From: Neobacillus massiliamazoniensis
Lineage (GTDB): Bacteria; Bacillota; Bacilli; Bacillales; Cytobacillaceae
NCBI RefSeq assembly: GCF_001048695.1
Contig: NZ_CVRB01000002.1
Span: 868,001 to 932,000 of the forward strand
Length of the DNA stretch: 64,000 nucleotides
Reading direction: 5' to 3'
The notes below the pieces were generated by a model, which searched no databases, was not told where the DNA came from, and was given only the letters and a program-made list of their open reading frames with translations. How positions within the stretch are numbered: position 1 is the stretch's first letter; each line of letters starts with the position of its first letter. Shown here in pieces: positions 25,642 through 34,331 of the stretch. A program made the position numbers and the translations under genes.

Positions 25642-26609
25642 TCTTTCCATGTATTGACTGAAGTCCATTATATATGTCCGGTTTCGATATGTCCCTTGGC
25701 TTGGCCAATTCATGCTTTGTAAAATACGTTTGGCGACTTGAATATCATCAATCTGCAAAATATCACGGCATTCCCTATTCGTTATGGTCCTATTAAAAAT
25801 CAAAAACTACTCAAATAAGGTTTTTTGATGCGCCAAGTGATTATACGTCTTACATTTCGGACAATACCAGGTTCTAGCAAACTTAATCATTCCGATTCTG
25901 TCGCACACTTCACACCTTACCCTATTTGAAAATCGCTGAAGGGAATTTGATAGGTCTCGCAAATTGGTTTTGGAATGAAAATCTGATGGTGGTTAAGAAG
26001 CTCAGATGAAAGCCAATGGAAAGTCTCTTGATCCAACTTTTTTGCTTGTTGTGGGATGCTTTTAATAAATGGAGGAATTAAGCTTGGGAATAAGAGTTTC
26101 GTTTTCGCGGGTGGGATAGAAACAATTTGCTTCGGATAGGCGAGAACAACGGCACCGTAAATTGGAATATGGATGTTACGGCTTCTTAGCCAGTCATTCA
26201 ATAATTCTCGATTTCGTTCCAATTGGACGACAGGGCTTTCAAAACCATCGTGATGCCCGTCCTCTCTTGTTCGGATTAACTGAGGAGGATTGCCCTTGAA
26301 TTCCAGGACGCCGGCGATATTTTTTACCTCCAATATGACACCATACCAAGGTGTCAAACAAAAGGTGTCCATTTGAAATTTTTCATCTGAAGAGGGAGAA
26401 AAATCATGGAAAATGTGGTTTTCAAATGGAAGAGGGTGCTTTCGTAATATGTCTGCGACTCGTTCCTCCCCTCCAATACCAGCCTCAACTGACGCTTGCT
26501 TAGCCGCTAATATCGGGAGAATCGGGTGACCTGCAGATAATCGACTTTGAGCAGAAAGTAAACCTTCTGAAGTTAATGATGGATCTCTATTTTTAATGAT
26601 AGTAATGAT
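25624..26609 (-). pseudogene. NERD-domain protein gene, broken
   Basis: The minus strand encodes a recognisable nuclease-related-domain protein in pieces. Frame 1 (26609-25917) starts without ATG: after AGGAGGTGA comes ATC/ATT (26609, 26606), then IIKNRDPSL, the NERD core (MDTFCLTPWYGVILEVKNIAG) and ends at TAA 25917. The expected C-terminal zinc-ribbon part continues in the -1 frame (VRCEVCDRIGMIKFARTWYC, CPKCK) and is cut again by TAG at 25807-25809 before FLIFNRTITNRECRDILQIDD and the natural-looking end at 25624. So there are three lesions: start codon, one-base frameshift and amber stop. Sequencing error could explain one but hardly all. Confidence 0.8.
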
Positions 26610-26695
26610 TCGTCACCTCCTAAATGAATCATAGCATATCCCCAAAAAACTACTTTACAATTTCATATTTTTGTAAAAAAAAATTCTCGCAGCCC

Positions 26696-26747
26696 ATTGA
26701 CCACACGGGTCAATGGAGTTACAATGGCATTGACTAGAGTGGTCAAC
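26696..26747 (+). promoter_or_regulatory. Two inverted-repeat operators upstream of the TetR gene
   Basis: ATTGACC-N5-GGTCAAT (26696-26714) is a perfect dyad. ATTGACT-N5-GGTCAAC (26729-26747) is an imperfect copy with centres 33 bp apart, about three helical turns. They precede the TetR-family gene and its ABC exporter, so they are likely autorepression operators. Confidence 0.6.
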
Positions 26748-26771
26748 AAATTTAAGAAAGGGGCTGCCAGC

Positions 26772-27413
26772 ATGTTTTCAAAATTTCTCAACTTAGATAT
26801 GGAAAAACAAGATCGAATCATTAATGCGGCTATGAAGGAATTTGCCCAGAAAGGATTTGATAAGGCGTCGACTAATGAAATAGTCAAAGAAGCGGAGATT
26901 TCCAAAGGATTGTTATTTCATTATTTCCAAAACAAGAAGCAGCTGTATTTATTTTTGTTTGATCATTGTATTGATGCTATTACCGAAGAATTTTATAAAA
27001 AAATGGACTTTGTAGAAAAAGATTTTTTTGAAAGAATGCGCCAAGCCGTGATTATTAAAGTGGAATTATTGCACAAATATCCCGACATTTTTAAATTTGT
27101 TCAAGAGGCTTATTTAGAAAACTCACCTGAAATTAAGGCAGAGTTAGAGAAGAAGATTAAAGAAATGAGTGATATCAATATTGGCAAAGTGTACGAAGGT
27201 ATTGATATTTCCAAATTTAGAGGCGATATGGACCTCAAGAAAATCCTAAAGATTATCACCTGGATATTTGAAAAAATCGGTGAAGATGAGATTCAGAAAG
27301 CAAAGCTATCTCCTTCACACGAATTTGATTATGAAAAAATCCAGTTGATCGTAGAAGAATATTTTGAGATTTTAACGAAAGCTTTCTATAAAGAAGGGGG
27401 ATTGTCGCGATGA
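26772..27413 (+). CDS. TetR-family transcriptional regulator
   Basis: 213 residues. The N-terminal DNA-binding domain (about 8-55: IINAAMKEFAQKGFDKASTNEIVKEAEISKGLLFHYFQNK) is typical of TetR proteins, and the rest is helical. ATG 26772 follows GAAAGGGG; the frame extends upstream through the operators, but no suitable site is there. The stop overlaps the ABC ATPase start (ATGA), so regulator and transporter form one operon, likely repressed by this protein until its unknown ligand binds. Confidence 0.88.
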   Translation: MFSKFLNLDMEKQDRIINAAMKEFAQKGFDKASTNEIVKEAEISKGLLFHYFQNKKQLYLFLFDHCIDAITEEFYKKMDFVEKDFFERMRQAVIIKVELLHKYPDIFKFVQEAYLENSPEIKAELEKKIKEMSDINIGKVYEGIDISKFRGDMDLKKILKIITWIFEKIGEDEIQKAKLSPSHEFDYEKIQLIVEEYFEILTKAFYKEGGLSR

Positions 27414-28294
27414 ATGTAATTGAAATTAAAAATCTTACAAAGACTTACGGAAAGGCAAGAGGGATTTCTAATATCAGCTTTCATGTTGAAGAAGGAGAGA
27501 TTTTTGGCTTCATCGGTCCGAACGGCGCCGGAAAGTCGACGACCATTCGAACCCTTTTATCGCTCATTTATCCAACGAGCGGAAGCGCCACGATTTTCGG
27601 CAAAGACACGGTGAAGTTCGCACCCGAAATTAAAAAAGAAATCGGTTATTTGCCATCGGAAGTCTTCTACTATGACAACATGAGAGTTAAAGATTTATTG
27701 AAATACTCTGCGAGCTTTTATAAAAAAGATTGCAGCAAGCGAATCAAGGAATTGGCTGAAATAATGGACCTTGATCTTAATAAAAAAATTGATGATTTGT
27801 CGTTTGGGAATAAAAAGAAGGTCGGCATCGTTCAAGGACTGCTTCATAATCCAAAGCTGATCATCCTTGATGAACCAACGAGCGGTCTCGACCCGCTCAT
27901 GCAGCAGAAATTCTTTGATTTGTTAAAAGAAGAAAACAAAAAAGGTACGACGATTCTATTTTCCTCCCACATCCTCAGTGAGGTTCAGAAGATGTGTGAC
28001 CGCGTCGCCATCATTAAAGAAGGGCAGATCGTGAAGGTCGAAAAGATTAGCACGTTAAAGGAAAATAATCATAAGCGATTTAAGCTCGAAACAAAGTCAC
28101 CGATTGAGAAAGGCTTTTTCAATCTGGCAGGTGTGACCAATATGGAAGTGAAGGATCATCATGTAAGTTTCCTCTATAGCGGCAACATCAATATCATCAT
28201 GAAAAAACTGTCGGAAGTCGAGCTGATGAACCTTTGGATTGAGGAACCAGACCTAGAGGAAATCTTCATGCACTATTATGAAAAGGAGAAGTAA
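27410..28294 (+). CDS. ABC transporter ATPase (TetR-linked exporter)
   Basis: 294 residues: Walker A GPNGAGKST, Q-loop near IGYLPSE, signature LSFGNKKKVG (a degenerate LSGGQ), Walker B LIILDEPTSGLDP and switch SSHIL. The ~80-residue C-terminal extension after the ATPase core is usual for drug or lantibiotic-type exporters. It is translationally coupled to the TetR gene and followed 3 nt later by the first of two permeases. Substrate unknown. Confidence 0.88.
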   Translation: MNVIEIKNLTKTYGKARGISNISFHVEEGEIFGFIGPNGAGKSTTIRTLLSLIYPTSGSATIFGKDTVKFAPEIKKEIGYLPSEVFYYDNMRVKDLLKYSASFYKKDCSKRIKELAEIMDLDLNKKIDDLSFGNKKKVGIVQGLLHNPKLIILDEPTSGLDPLMQQKFFDLLKEENKKGTTILFSSHILSEVQKMCDRVAIIKEGQIVKVEKISTLKENNHKRFKLETKSPIEKGFFNLAGVTNMEVKDHHVSFLYSGNINIIMKKLSEVELMNLWIEEPDLEEIFMHYYEKEK

Positions 28295-28297
28295 GCC

Positions 28298-29095
28298 ATG
28301 AATATTTTTCTCCATGAACTAAAGGTAAATCGGAAATCAACGATTATTTGGACGCTTTCATTGGTGGCATTAATCATCTTTTTCATGTCTCTGTTTCCTG
28401 CTATATCAAAGGATGCGGAAGGATTTAAAAAGATACTTGAAAACTATCCTGAAGGAGTGAGGAAAGCATTAGGGATCTCCATTGATTCCATTGCTTCCTT
28501 GGTAGGCTATTATTCTTATGCCTTTACGTATGTCATTTTGATTGGCTCGATTCAGGCTATGAATTTAGGAACCTCGATTTTATCAAAGGAAGTTCGCGAA
28601 AAAACGGCCGATTTCTTGTTAACAAAGCCTGTTACAAGGCAACAAATTGTCACCGCAAAGCTGCTTTCGGCATTTACTTCACTAGTCATTACGAATATTA
28701 TTGTAGTCATTGCCGCTAGCATTACGGTGAAAGCGGTGAGTGAAAAATCGTTCGATATGAATACTGTATTGTTGATTTCTTTAACTGCGTTTTTCGTTGA
28801 ACTCATGTTCCTGGCACTCGGGGTAATCATTTCCGTTGTTGTACCAAAAATCAAATCGGTTCTCACGATTTCACTCGGTACTGTGTTTGGATTTTATATA
28901 TTAAATATGTTGGGTACTGCTATTGGTGAGAAGACTATGCGCTACCTAACACCATTTGATTATTACGAAACTGGCTATATTATCAAACATAATAGCTATG
29001 AAACCACCTATATCATTATCGAAATCATATTTATTTGCGTGGCCATCGCTGCAAGCTATGTGGTTTATAGCAAAAAAGACATTCATTCGGTGTAG
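28298..29095 (+). CDS. ABC-2 type permease (first of pair)
   Basis: 265 residues with about six membrane helices. The N-terminal HELKVNRKSTIIW and the EVREKTADFLLTKPVTRQQI stretch are typical of ABC-2 permeases that pair with such ATPases. It is similar in layout to the next gene (MNLFLREMKANRKS; ERDKTTEFLMVKPISRTQI), so the two probably arose by duplication and form a heterodimeric channel. Confidence 0.85.
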   Translation: MNIFLHELKVNRKSTIIWTLSLVALIIFFMSLFPAISKDAEGFKKILENYPEGVRKALGISIDSIASLVGYYSYAFTYVILIGSIQAMNLGTSILSKEVREKTADFLLTKPVTRQQIVTAKLLSAFTSLVITNIIVVIAASITVKAVSEKSFDMNTVLLISLTAFFVELMFLALGVIISVVVPKIKSVLTISLGTVFGFYILNMLGTAIGEKTMRYLTPFDYYETGYIIKHNSYETTYIIIEIIFICVAIAASYVVYSKKDIHSV

Positions 29096-29107
29096 GAGGT
29101 GTGGTCA

Positions 29108-29905
29108 ATGAATTTATTTTTACGGGAAATGAAGGCAAACCGGAAATCGTTAATCATCTGGTGCTTTGGAATCCTTTTTATGATTGTTGCTGGCATTGCC
29201 AAATTCAAGGCTTTTTCTGGAAGCGGTCAATCGATGAGTGAACTGATGTCGCAATTGCCGAAGTCACTGCAGGCAATTATGGGAATGGGAAAACTGGACT
29301 TGTCAACAGTAACCGGCTTTTATGGCATGCTCTTTATTTACCTACTTTTGATGGCAGCGATACATGCCCTTATGCTCGGAGCTAATATCATTGCTAAAGA
29401 GGAACGGGATAAAACAACGGAGTTTTTAATGGTAAAACCAATTTCGCGAACGCAGATTGTCACCTCAAAGCTGTTAGCGGTGCTTGTTAACCTAGTTATT
29501 TTTAATCTCGTTACCCTTGTTTTATCTGTTTCGATGGTTAAGTATTATATTAAACCAGGTGAGTCAATTAATGATATTTACCTTTTAATGGTTGGTATGT
29601 TTTTGGGGCAGTTAATTTTCGCTGCTTTAGGTTCATGGCTTGCTGCCGTCAGTCGTAAACCAAAACAGGCAGCATCACTGGGAACCGCAATCCTATTAGT
29701 GATGTTTATTTTATCCATTGCGATTGACCTTAATAGTAAACTTGAAAATTTAAAGTATATTACCCCTTTTAAGTTTTATGAAGCGAAAACCGTATTGATT
29801 GATAGAGCCCTTGATCCGGTTTATGTCACAATATCAGTAGTGGTGATAGTCGCCATGATAAGCGCAACCTATGTATTTTATAGAAAAAGAGACTTAAACG
29901 TTTAA
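29108..29905 (+). CDS. ABC-2 type permease (second of pair)
   Basis: About 265 residues with six hydrophobic helices. The ATG at 29108 is 6 nt after AGGAGGTG; a GTG at 29099 would lie inside that site. It is paralogous to the preceding permease. It is the last gene of the TetR-controlled exporter operon and is followed by a terminator. Confidence 0.85.
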   Translation: MNLFLREMKANRKSLIIWCFGILFMIVAGIAKFKAFSGSGQSMSELMSQLPKSLQAIMGMGKLDLSTVTGFYGMLFIYLLLMAAIHALMLGANIIAKEERDKTTEFLMVKPISRTQIVTSKLLAVLVNLVIFNLVTLVLSVSMVKYYIKPGESINDIYLLMVGMFLGQLIFAALGSWLAAVSRKPKQAASLGTAILLVMFILSIAIDLNSKLENLKYITPFKFYEAKTVLIDRALDPVYVTISVVVIVAMISATYVFYRKRDLNV

Positions 29906-29910
29906 AAAAA

Positions 29911-29940
29911 AGGCATTTCCCCGGGAAATGCCTCTTTTTT
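29911..29940 (+). terminator. Terminator of the TetR-ABC operon
   Basis: A 9-bp stem AGGCATTTC / GAAATGCCT with a GC-rich 5-nt loop, followed by CTTTTTT. Confidence 0.9.
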
Positions 29941-30037
29941 AATATGAATGGATTATTTTAGGGGATAATCGGAGACGTTATAGAAGATAAACACACTGCC
30001 TATGTGGTAAAATAAAAAAACCAAAGGAGGAGAGATT

Positions 30038-30388
30038 ATGACAGAACAAAATCAAACTAATGGACTACCGCCGAAAACTTGCTCGATTGAGCGCCTTGTA
30101 ACAGTGAAAGAGGATGTAGAAAAGGTTCTTTCCGGAGAAAAAACTGCTACCCGCAGAAATGGAAGATACGCGGATGCGGGGGAAATCATGACCCTAGAAG
30201 GTCGTCAGTTTGTCGTTGATAACGTGTACTCACAAAGCCTAGGTGAATTAACAGATGCGGATGCACGCCGCGAGGGCTTCGAGACAGTTGAAGACTATAA
30301 GCAATCTATCCTTTCCATGCATCCAGGAATGCCGTGGCTGCCACAAATGCGAGTTTGGGTCCACGAATTCAGTCCGGTAGAAGCTTAA
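30038..30388 (+). CDS. ASCH-domain protein
   Basis: 116 residues. It has the hallmarks of the ASCH fold: a conserved basic start (KVLSGEKTATRRNGRY), the GEIMTLEG stretch and a late acidic/aromatic strand (RVWVHEFSPV). ASCH domains are thought to bind RNA or modified nucleotides; some have nucleosidase activity on N4-acetylcytidine. It is a monocistronic unit with a strong AAAGGAGGAG site and its own terminator. Exact function not known. Confidence 0.75.
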   Translation: MTEQNQTNGLPPKTCSIERLVTVKEDVEKVLSGEKTATRRNGRYADAGEIMTLEGRQFVVDNVYSQSLGELTDADARREGFETVEDYKQSILSMHPGMPWLPQMRVWVHEFSPVEA

Positions 30389-30391
30389 AAC

Positions 30392-30433
30392 AAAAAGAGG
30401 ATGTCCCTTTGTTATGGGGCATCCTCTTTTTAT
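30392..30433 (+). terminator. Terminator after the ASCH gene
   Basis: A long stem from AAAAAGAGGATG-CCC (30392-30406) with GGGGCATCCTCTTTTT (30416-30431), ending in T-rich sequence. Confidence 0.9.
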
Positions 30434-30528
30434 TTTGAGTAAGTATAAATATTTTGAGAATCGAAGGAAAGGAAATTATAATAATCTTATCAAAAAAGAT
30501 TTCCTAACAAGCTTGGAGTGAAGAGTGA

Positions 30529-32256
30529 ATGGAGTTTTTAGGTAAATATGTTAGACAGTATTGGAAATCTTTTAGCATCGCTGTTTTATTTCTCACCTTT
30601 GAGGCCATTTGCGATTTATTACAGCCAACCATTATGTCGAAAATTATTGATATTGGTGTCGTCCAAAAGGATATTCATTATGTGCTGAAAATGGGGGGAC
30701 TTATGCTGTTGATTACGTTTTTTGGAGCAATATCTGCTTCAACAAGAAGCGTTGTCGCCAGCACTGTTTCCCAAAAATTCGGCACGGGATTAAGGTCAGA
30801 TTTGTTCAAAAAGATCCAATCACTTTCCTTTAAAAATATTGATAAATTCGACCGTGCCTCACTGATAACAAGGCTGACAAACGATGTCACCCAAGTGCAG
30901 GTATTCGTAAATGGATTAATGCGCATTTTTGTAAAGTCGCCCCTCTTAGCGATTGGCGGTTTAATCATGGCAACGAGATTAAATCTCCAGTTGGCTGTCG
31001 TATTGGCGGTAGTGGTACCAATTGTGGCTGGGCTAATCGTTTTTAATATGAGATTAGGCTTTCCTCTTTTTGCAAAGGTACAAAAGGCGCTCGACCGTGT
31101 GAATGGGGTCATGAGGGAATATTTGTCCGGAGTCCGAGTTGTCAAAGCCTTTAACCGCTTTGATGTTGAGGTGGACAAATTTAAAGCAGCAAATGATCAG
31201 TTAAAAAACCAGGCGATGACCGCGAATCGCCTCATGTCCATATTCAGCCCTTCCATAATGCTTACGGTAAACCTTGGCATTGTGGTGGTTCTTTGGATAG
31301 GCGGTTTAGGGGTAAATTCCGGGCATATTCAAGTCGGGCATATCATTGCATTTATTAATTATATGACGCAAATATTATTTTCCTTAATGATGATTTCCAT
31401 GGTATTTAATATGTTTGTCAGAGCAAGAGCGTCAGCTGGAAGAATTGGCGAAGTATTTAAGCAGACAGAAACGATCACGTGGAAAAATGAAGCCTTATTC
31501 TCTCCTACTGAGAAAGGGAGAATTGACTTTGAAAATGTCCGCTTTTCCTATGAAGGAGCGGCCGGCGAGCCAGTTTTAAAAAATGCCAATCTGACCTGTC
31601 TACCTGGGGAAACGATTGGAATCATCGGCTCCACTGGGTCGGGGAAAAGTACGCTTGTCGGGCTCATTCCCCGCTTTTATGATGTAACGAGCGGCACAAT
31701 TAAGGTGGATGGGGAAGATATTCGCAATATCAACCCGAAAAAATTACGTGAGAAAATTGCGATTGTTCCTCAAAAAAACATTCTCTTCTCAGGGTCGGTC
31801 AAGGAGAATATTTGCTGGGGGAAAGACGATGCCACCGACGCGGAGGTTGAGATGGCAGCATCAATTGCCGGGGCACATGATTTTATTGCAGCATCACCTG
31901 AAGGCTATCATACAGCGATCGGCCAAGGCGGAGTTAATTTTTCCGGCGGTCAAAAGCAGCGGATTTCCATTGCAAGGGCATTGGTGAAAAATCCAGAAAT
32001 TTTAATCTTAGATGATAGTACAAGCGCCGTCGATGTTACCACTGAAGCAAAAATAAAGGAAGGGCTCAAAAAATATGCAAAAGGGCTTACCTGTCTGTTA
32101 ATTGCCCAGCGCATAACCTCTATTATTGATGCTGATAAAATCGTCGTGATGGATCAAGGCGAGATTGTGGGGATTGGCCGGCACGATGAATTAATGCAGG
32201 AATGTAGAGTGTATCAAGAAATCTTCCATTCCCAGATGGGTAAGGAGGTGCTGTAA
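30529..32256 (+). CDS. yfiB: Heterodimeric ABC exporter subunit, degenerate-site half (YfiB-like)
   Basis: 575 residues: a six-helix ABC exporter membrane domain (1-310) fused to an ATPase (340-575) with Walker A GSTGSGKST, signature FSGGQKQR and Walker B ILILDDSTSAVD. The residue after Walker B is Asp instead of the catalytic Glu, and the switch reads IAQRI, not HR. This marks the degenerate site of a heterodimeric exporter such as BmrCD or YfiBC. The partner starts at the base after this stop codon. Probably multidrug or lipid efflux; substrate unknown. Confidence 0.85.
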   Translation: MEFLGKYVRQYWKSFSIAVLFLTFEAICDLLQPTIMSKIIDIGVVQKDIHYVLKMGGLMLLITFFGAISASTRSVVASTVSQKFGTGLRSDLFKKIQSLSFKNIDKFDRASLITRLTNDVTQVQVFVNGLMRIFVKSPLLAIGGLIMATRLNLQLAVVLAVVVPIVAGLIVFNMRLGFPLFAKVQKALDRVNGVMREYLSGVRVVKAFNRFDVEVDKFKAANDQLKNQAMTANRLMSIFSPSIMLTVNLGIVVVLWIGGLGVNSGHIQVGHIIAFINYMTQILFSLMMISMVFNMFVRARASAGRIGEVFKQTETITWKNEALFSPTEKGRIDFENVRFSYEGAAGEPVLKNANLTCLPGETIGIIGSTGSGKSTLVGLIPRFYDVTSGTIKVDGEDIRNINPKKLREKIAIVPQKNILFSGSVKENICWGKDDATDAEVEMAASIAGAHDFIAASPEGYHTAIGQGGVNFSGGQKQRISIARALVKNPEILILDDSTSAVDVTTEAKIKEGLKKYAKGLTCLLIAQRITSIIDADKIVVMDQGEIVGIGRHDELMQECRVYQEIFHSQMGKEVL

Positions 32257-34113
32257 ATGGCGAAGGAAACAGAAAACAGGCCAACCCCCCCGATGCCACC
32301 TACTATTGGGAGACCTGGCGGAGCTCATCGATTTAGGGGACCTGTAGTCAAACCGAAAAACTTGAAAGGCACATTAAGTAGGCTTTGGGATTACTTTGGC
32401 AAGGAAAGGAAAATGCTTTCCTTTATCTTTGCTTTAATTCTTGTCGATTCGGCCATCACCCTTCTTTCTCCTTATTTAATCGGGAAAGCAGTTGATTCGA
32501 TGGGATTGCATACGGGAAAAGTCAATTTTAACTTTCTTGAAATGACGATTGTGATCCTTGCCGTCGCCTACGTATCCGATGCCATTCTCACCTTTTTACA
32601 AGGCTGGCTGATGGCGGGAGTATCCCAACGGATTGTGAGGAACTTAAGAGCTTCTTTATTTAAAAAGCTGCAAAAGCTACCTGTGTCCTTTTTTGATACA
32701 CGAGCCCACGGGGACCTCATGAGCAGACTGACAAACGATGTCGACAATGTGAGCAATACGATCTCCCAATCAACCACGCAGTTAATGTCAGGTCTAATTG
32801 TCATAATCGGGTCGCTTGTGATGATGATTATTTTAAGCCCAATTTTAACAGTAGCAAGTTTAGTTACCGTACCGCTTGTCTTTTTACTCACCCGTACGAT
32901 TGCTAAAAGAACAAGTGTCTTGTTTAAAGATCAGCAGGTACAGCTTGGAAAATTAAATGGGCATATTGAGGAAACCATTTCTGGTATTGAAATAGTGAAG
33001 GCGTTTAATCACGAGGATAAAGTCATTGAAGAGTTCGAAGCGGTGAATAAAAAACTTCGCGATGTTGGTTTGAGAGCACAAATCTGGTCAGGTTTTTTGA
33101 TGCCGATGATGAATGTCATCAATAACCTTGGCTTTACGCTTGTCGCCGTTATTGGTGGGATTCTCGCGGTGAAAAATATCATTACTGTCGGAGCCATCGC
33201 AAGCTTTATCACCTATTCTAGGCAATTTGTTAGACCGATCAATGACCTTGCGAATATTTTTAATGTCCTGCAATCAGGGATCGCTGGGGCTGAGCGTGTC
33301 TTTGAAATTTTGGATGAACAGGAAGAACCTGAAGATTTGCCGAACGCTATACCTCTCGATCATCCAAAAGGTCATGTGGTTTTTGATCATGTCAGCTTTG
33401 GGTATCGAGCGGATGTACCAATATTGAAGGATGTCAGCTTCGAAGCTCCGGTTGGTTCCAGCACCGCATTAGTTGGTCCAACCGGAGCCGGAAAAACGAC
33501 GATTGTCAATATTTTAACCAGGTTTTACGATGTTACAGGCGGAAGAATCCTGCTCGATGGCCGTGATATAAGAGAATATACAAGGGATTCCTTGAGAAAA
33601 TGCTTTGGTTTTGTCCTTCAGGATACGTACCTATTCTCTGGAACCATCAAGGAAAATATTAAATACGGAAAGCCGGATGCCACAGATGTAGAGGTGGAAA
33701 CAGCGGCAAAAATGGCGAATGCCGATCCTTTTATTAAAAGGCTGCCAAATCAATATGAAACCGTTTTGTCGGAAAATGGTGGAAATTTAAGTCAGGGTCA
33801 GCGCCAGCTACTGGCCATTGCCAGGGTTATTCTTGCCAAACCATCACTGTTGATTTTGGATGAAGCGACAAGTAGCATTGATACCCGAACAGAGATTCAT
33901 ATTCAGGAAGCGTTGTTAACGCTTATGGAGAATCGCACGAGCTTTATTATTGCTCACCGCTTAAATACAATTCGTGATGCGGATACGATTATGGTAATTG
34001 ATAATGGACAAATCATCGAAAGCGGAAGTCACGAAGCTTTAATGAATCAACACGGTCGATACTACAATATGTTCTTCAACCAATTCAAAAATGTGGAAGG
34101 TGCTTTGGATTAA
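32257..34113 (+). CDS. yfiC: Heterodimeric ABC exporter subunit, catalytic half (YfiC-like)
   Basis: 618 residues. A Pro/Gly-rich cytoplasmic N-terminus (1-40), six membrane helices, and an ATPase with Walker A GPTGAGKTT, Walker B LLILDEATSSID carrying the canonical Glu, and switch IAHRL. The signature reads LSQGQRQLL, the usual variant in this partner. ATG follows the previous gene's TAA directly, with AAGGAGG upstream. The N-terminus and SFFDTRAHGDLMSRLTNDVD resemble B. subtilis YfiC. Together with the previous gene it forms one full transporter. Confidence 0.87.
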   Translation: MAKETENRPTPPMPPTIGRPGGAHRFRGPVVKPKNLKGTLSRLWDYFGKERKMLSFIFALILVDSAITLLSPYLIGKAVDSMGLHTGKVNFNFLEMTIVILAVAYVSDAILTFLQGWLMAGVSQRIVRNLRASLFKKLQKLPVSFFDTRAHGDLMSRLTNDVDNVSNTISQSTTQLMSGLIVIIGSLVMMIILSPILTVASLVTVPLVFLLTRTIAKRTSVLFKDQQVQLGKLNGHIEETISGIEIVKAFNHEDKVIEEFEAVNKKLRDVGLRAQIWSGFLMPMMNVINNLGFTLVAVIGGILAVKNIITVGAIASFITYSRQFVRPINDLANIFNVLQSGIAGAERVFEILDEQEEPEDLPNAIPLDHPKGHVVFDHVSFGYRADVPILKDVSFEAPVGSSTALVGPTGAGKTTIVNILTRFYDVTGGRILLDGRDIREYTRDSLRKCFGFVLQDTYLFSGTIKENIKYGKPDATDVEVETAAKMANADPFIKRLPNQYETVLSENGGNLSQGQRQLLAIARVILAKPSLLILDEATSSIDTRTEIHIQEALLTLMENRTSFIIAHRLNTIRDADTIMVIDNGQIIESGSHEALMNQHGRYYNMFFNQFKNVEGALD

Positions 34114-34197
34114 ATAAAGATCACATGAGGATGTCACAATTTGCTGGAAACACGAAAATCGACTCATAACAGCATGGATTCGCTAATAATAATAGAA

Positions 34198-34232
34198 AGA
34201 GAGATTGAGAAAATTACAATCTCTCTTTTTTG
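34198..34232 (+). terminator. Terminator after the YfiBC-like operon
   Basis: A perfect 10-bp stem AGAGAGATTG / CAATCTCTCT with a 9-nt loop and six T. Confidence 0.9.
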
Positions 34233-34235
34233 GTG

Positions 34236-34255
34236 ACAAGTGTAAAGACACTTGT
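34236..34255 (+). promoter_or_regulatory. Candidate NiaR-type operator upstream of niaP
   Basis: ACAAGTGT-AAAG-ACACTTGT is a perfect 8-bp inverted repeat 76 nt upstream of niaP. In Firmicutes the niacin repressor NiaR (YrxA) controls niaP through similar GTGT/ACAC dyads. The match to NiaR is from memory of the motif style and the gene it precedes. Confidence 0.5.
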
Positions 34256-34331
34256 TAAAATACAATTGTTTAGTAAAGTACAAATCGAACTGAATAGAGA
34301 TACTAATCAAATGCTGATACAGGGGGTTTAT

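Noticed and set aside
25357-25708. Open frames on both strands across the second 21-bp array
   Set aside because: Composition is the repeat translated (CRISKDYCRI, CDSNPCLSDS); an artefact of a period divisible by three.
26594-26615. GTG-started short leader peptide before the NERD gene
   Set aside because: It would be only seven codons and overlaps the binding site of the broken gene; no evidence of a function.
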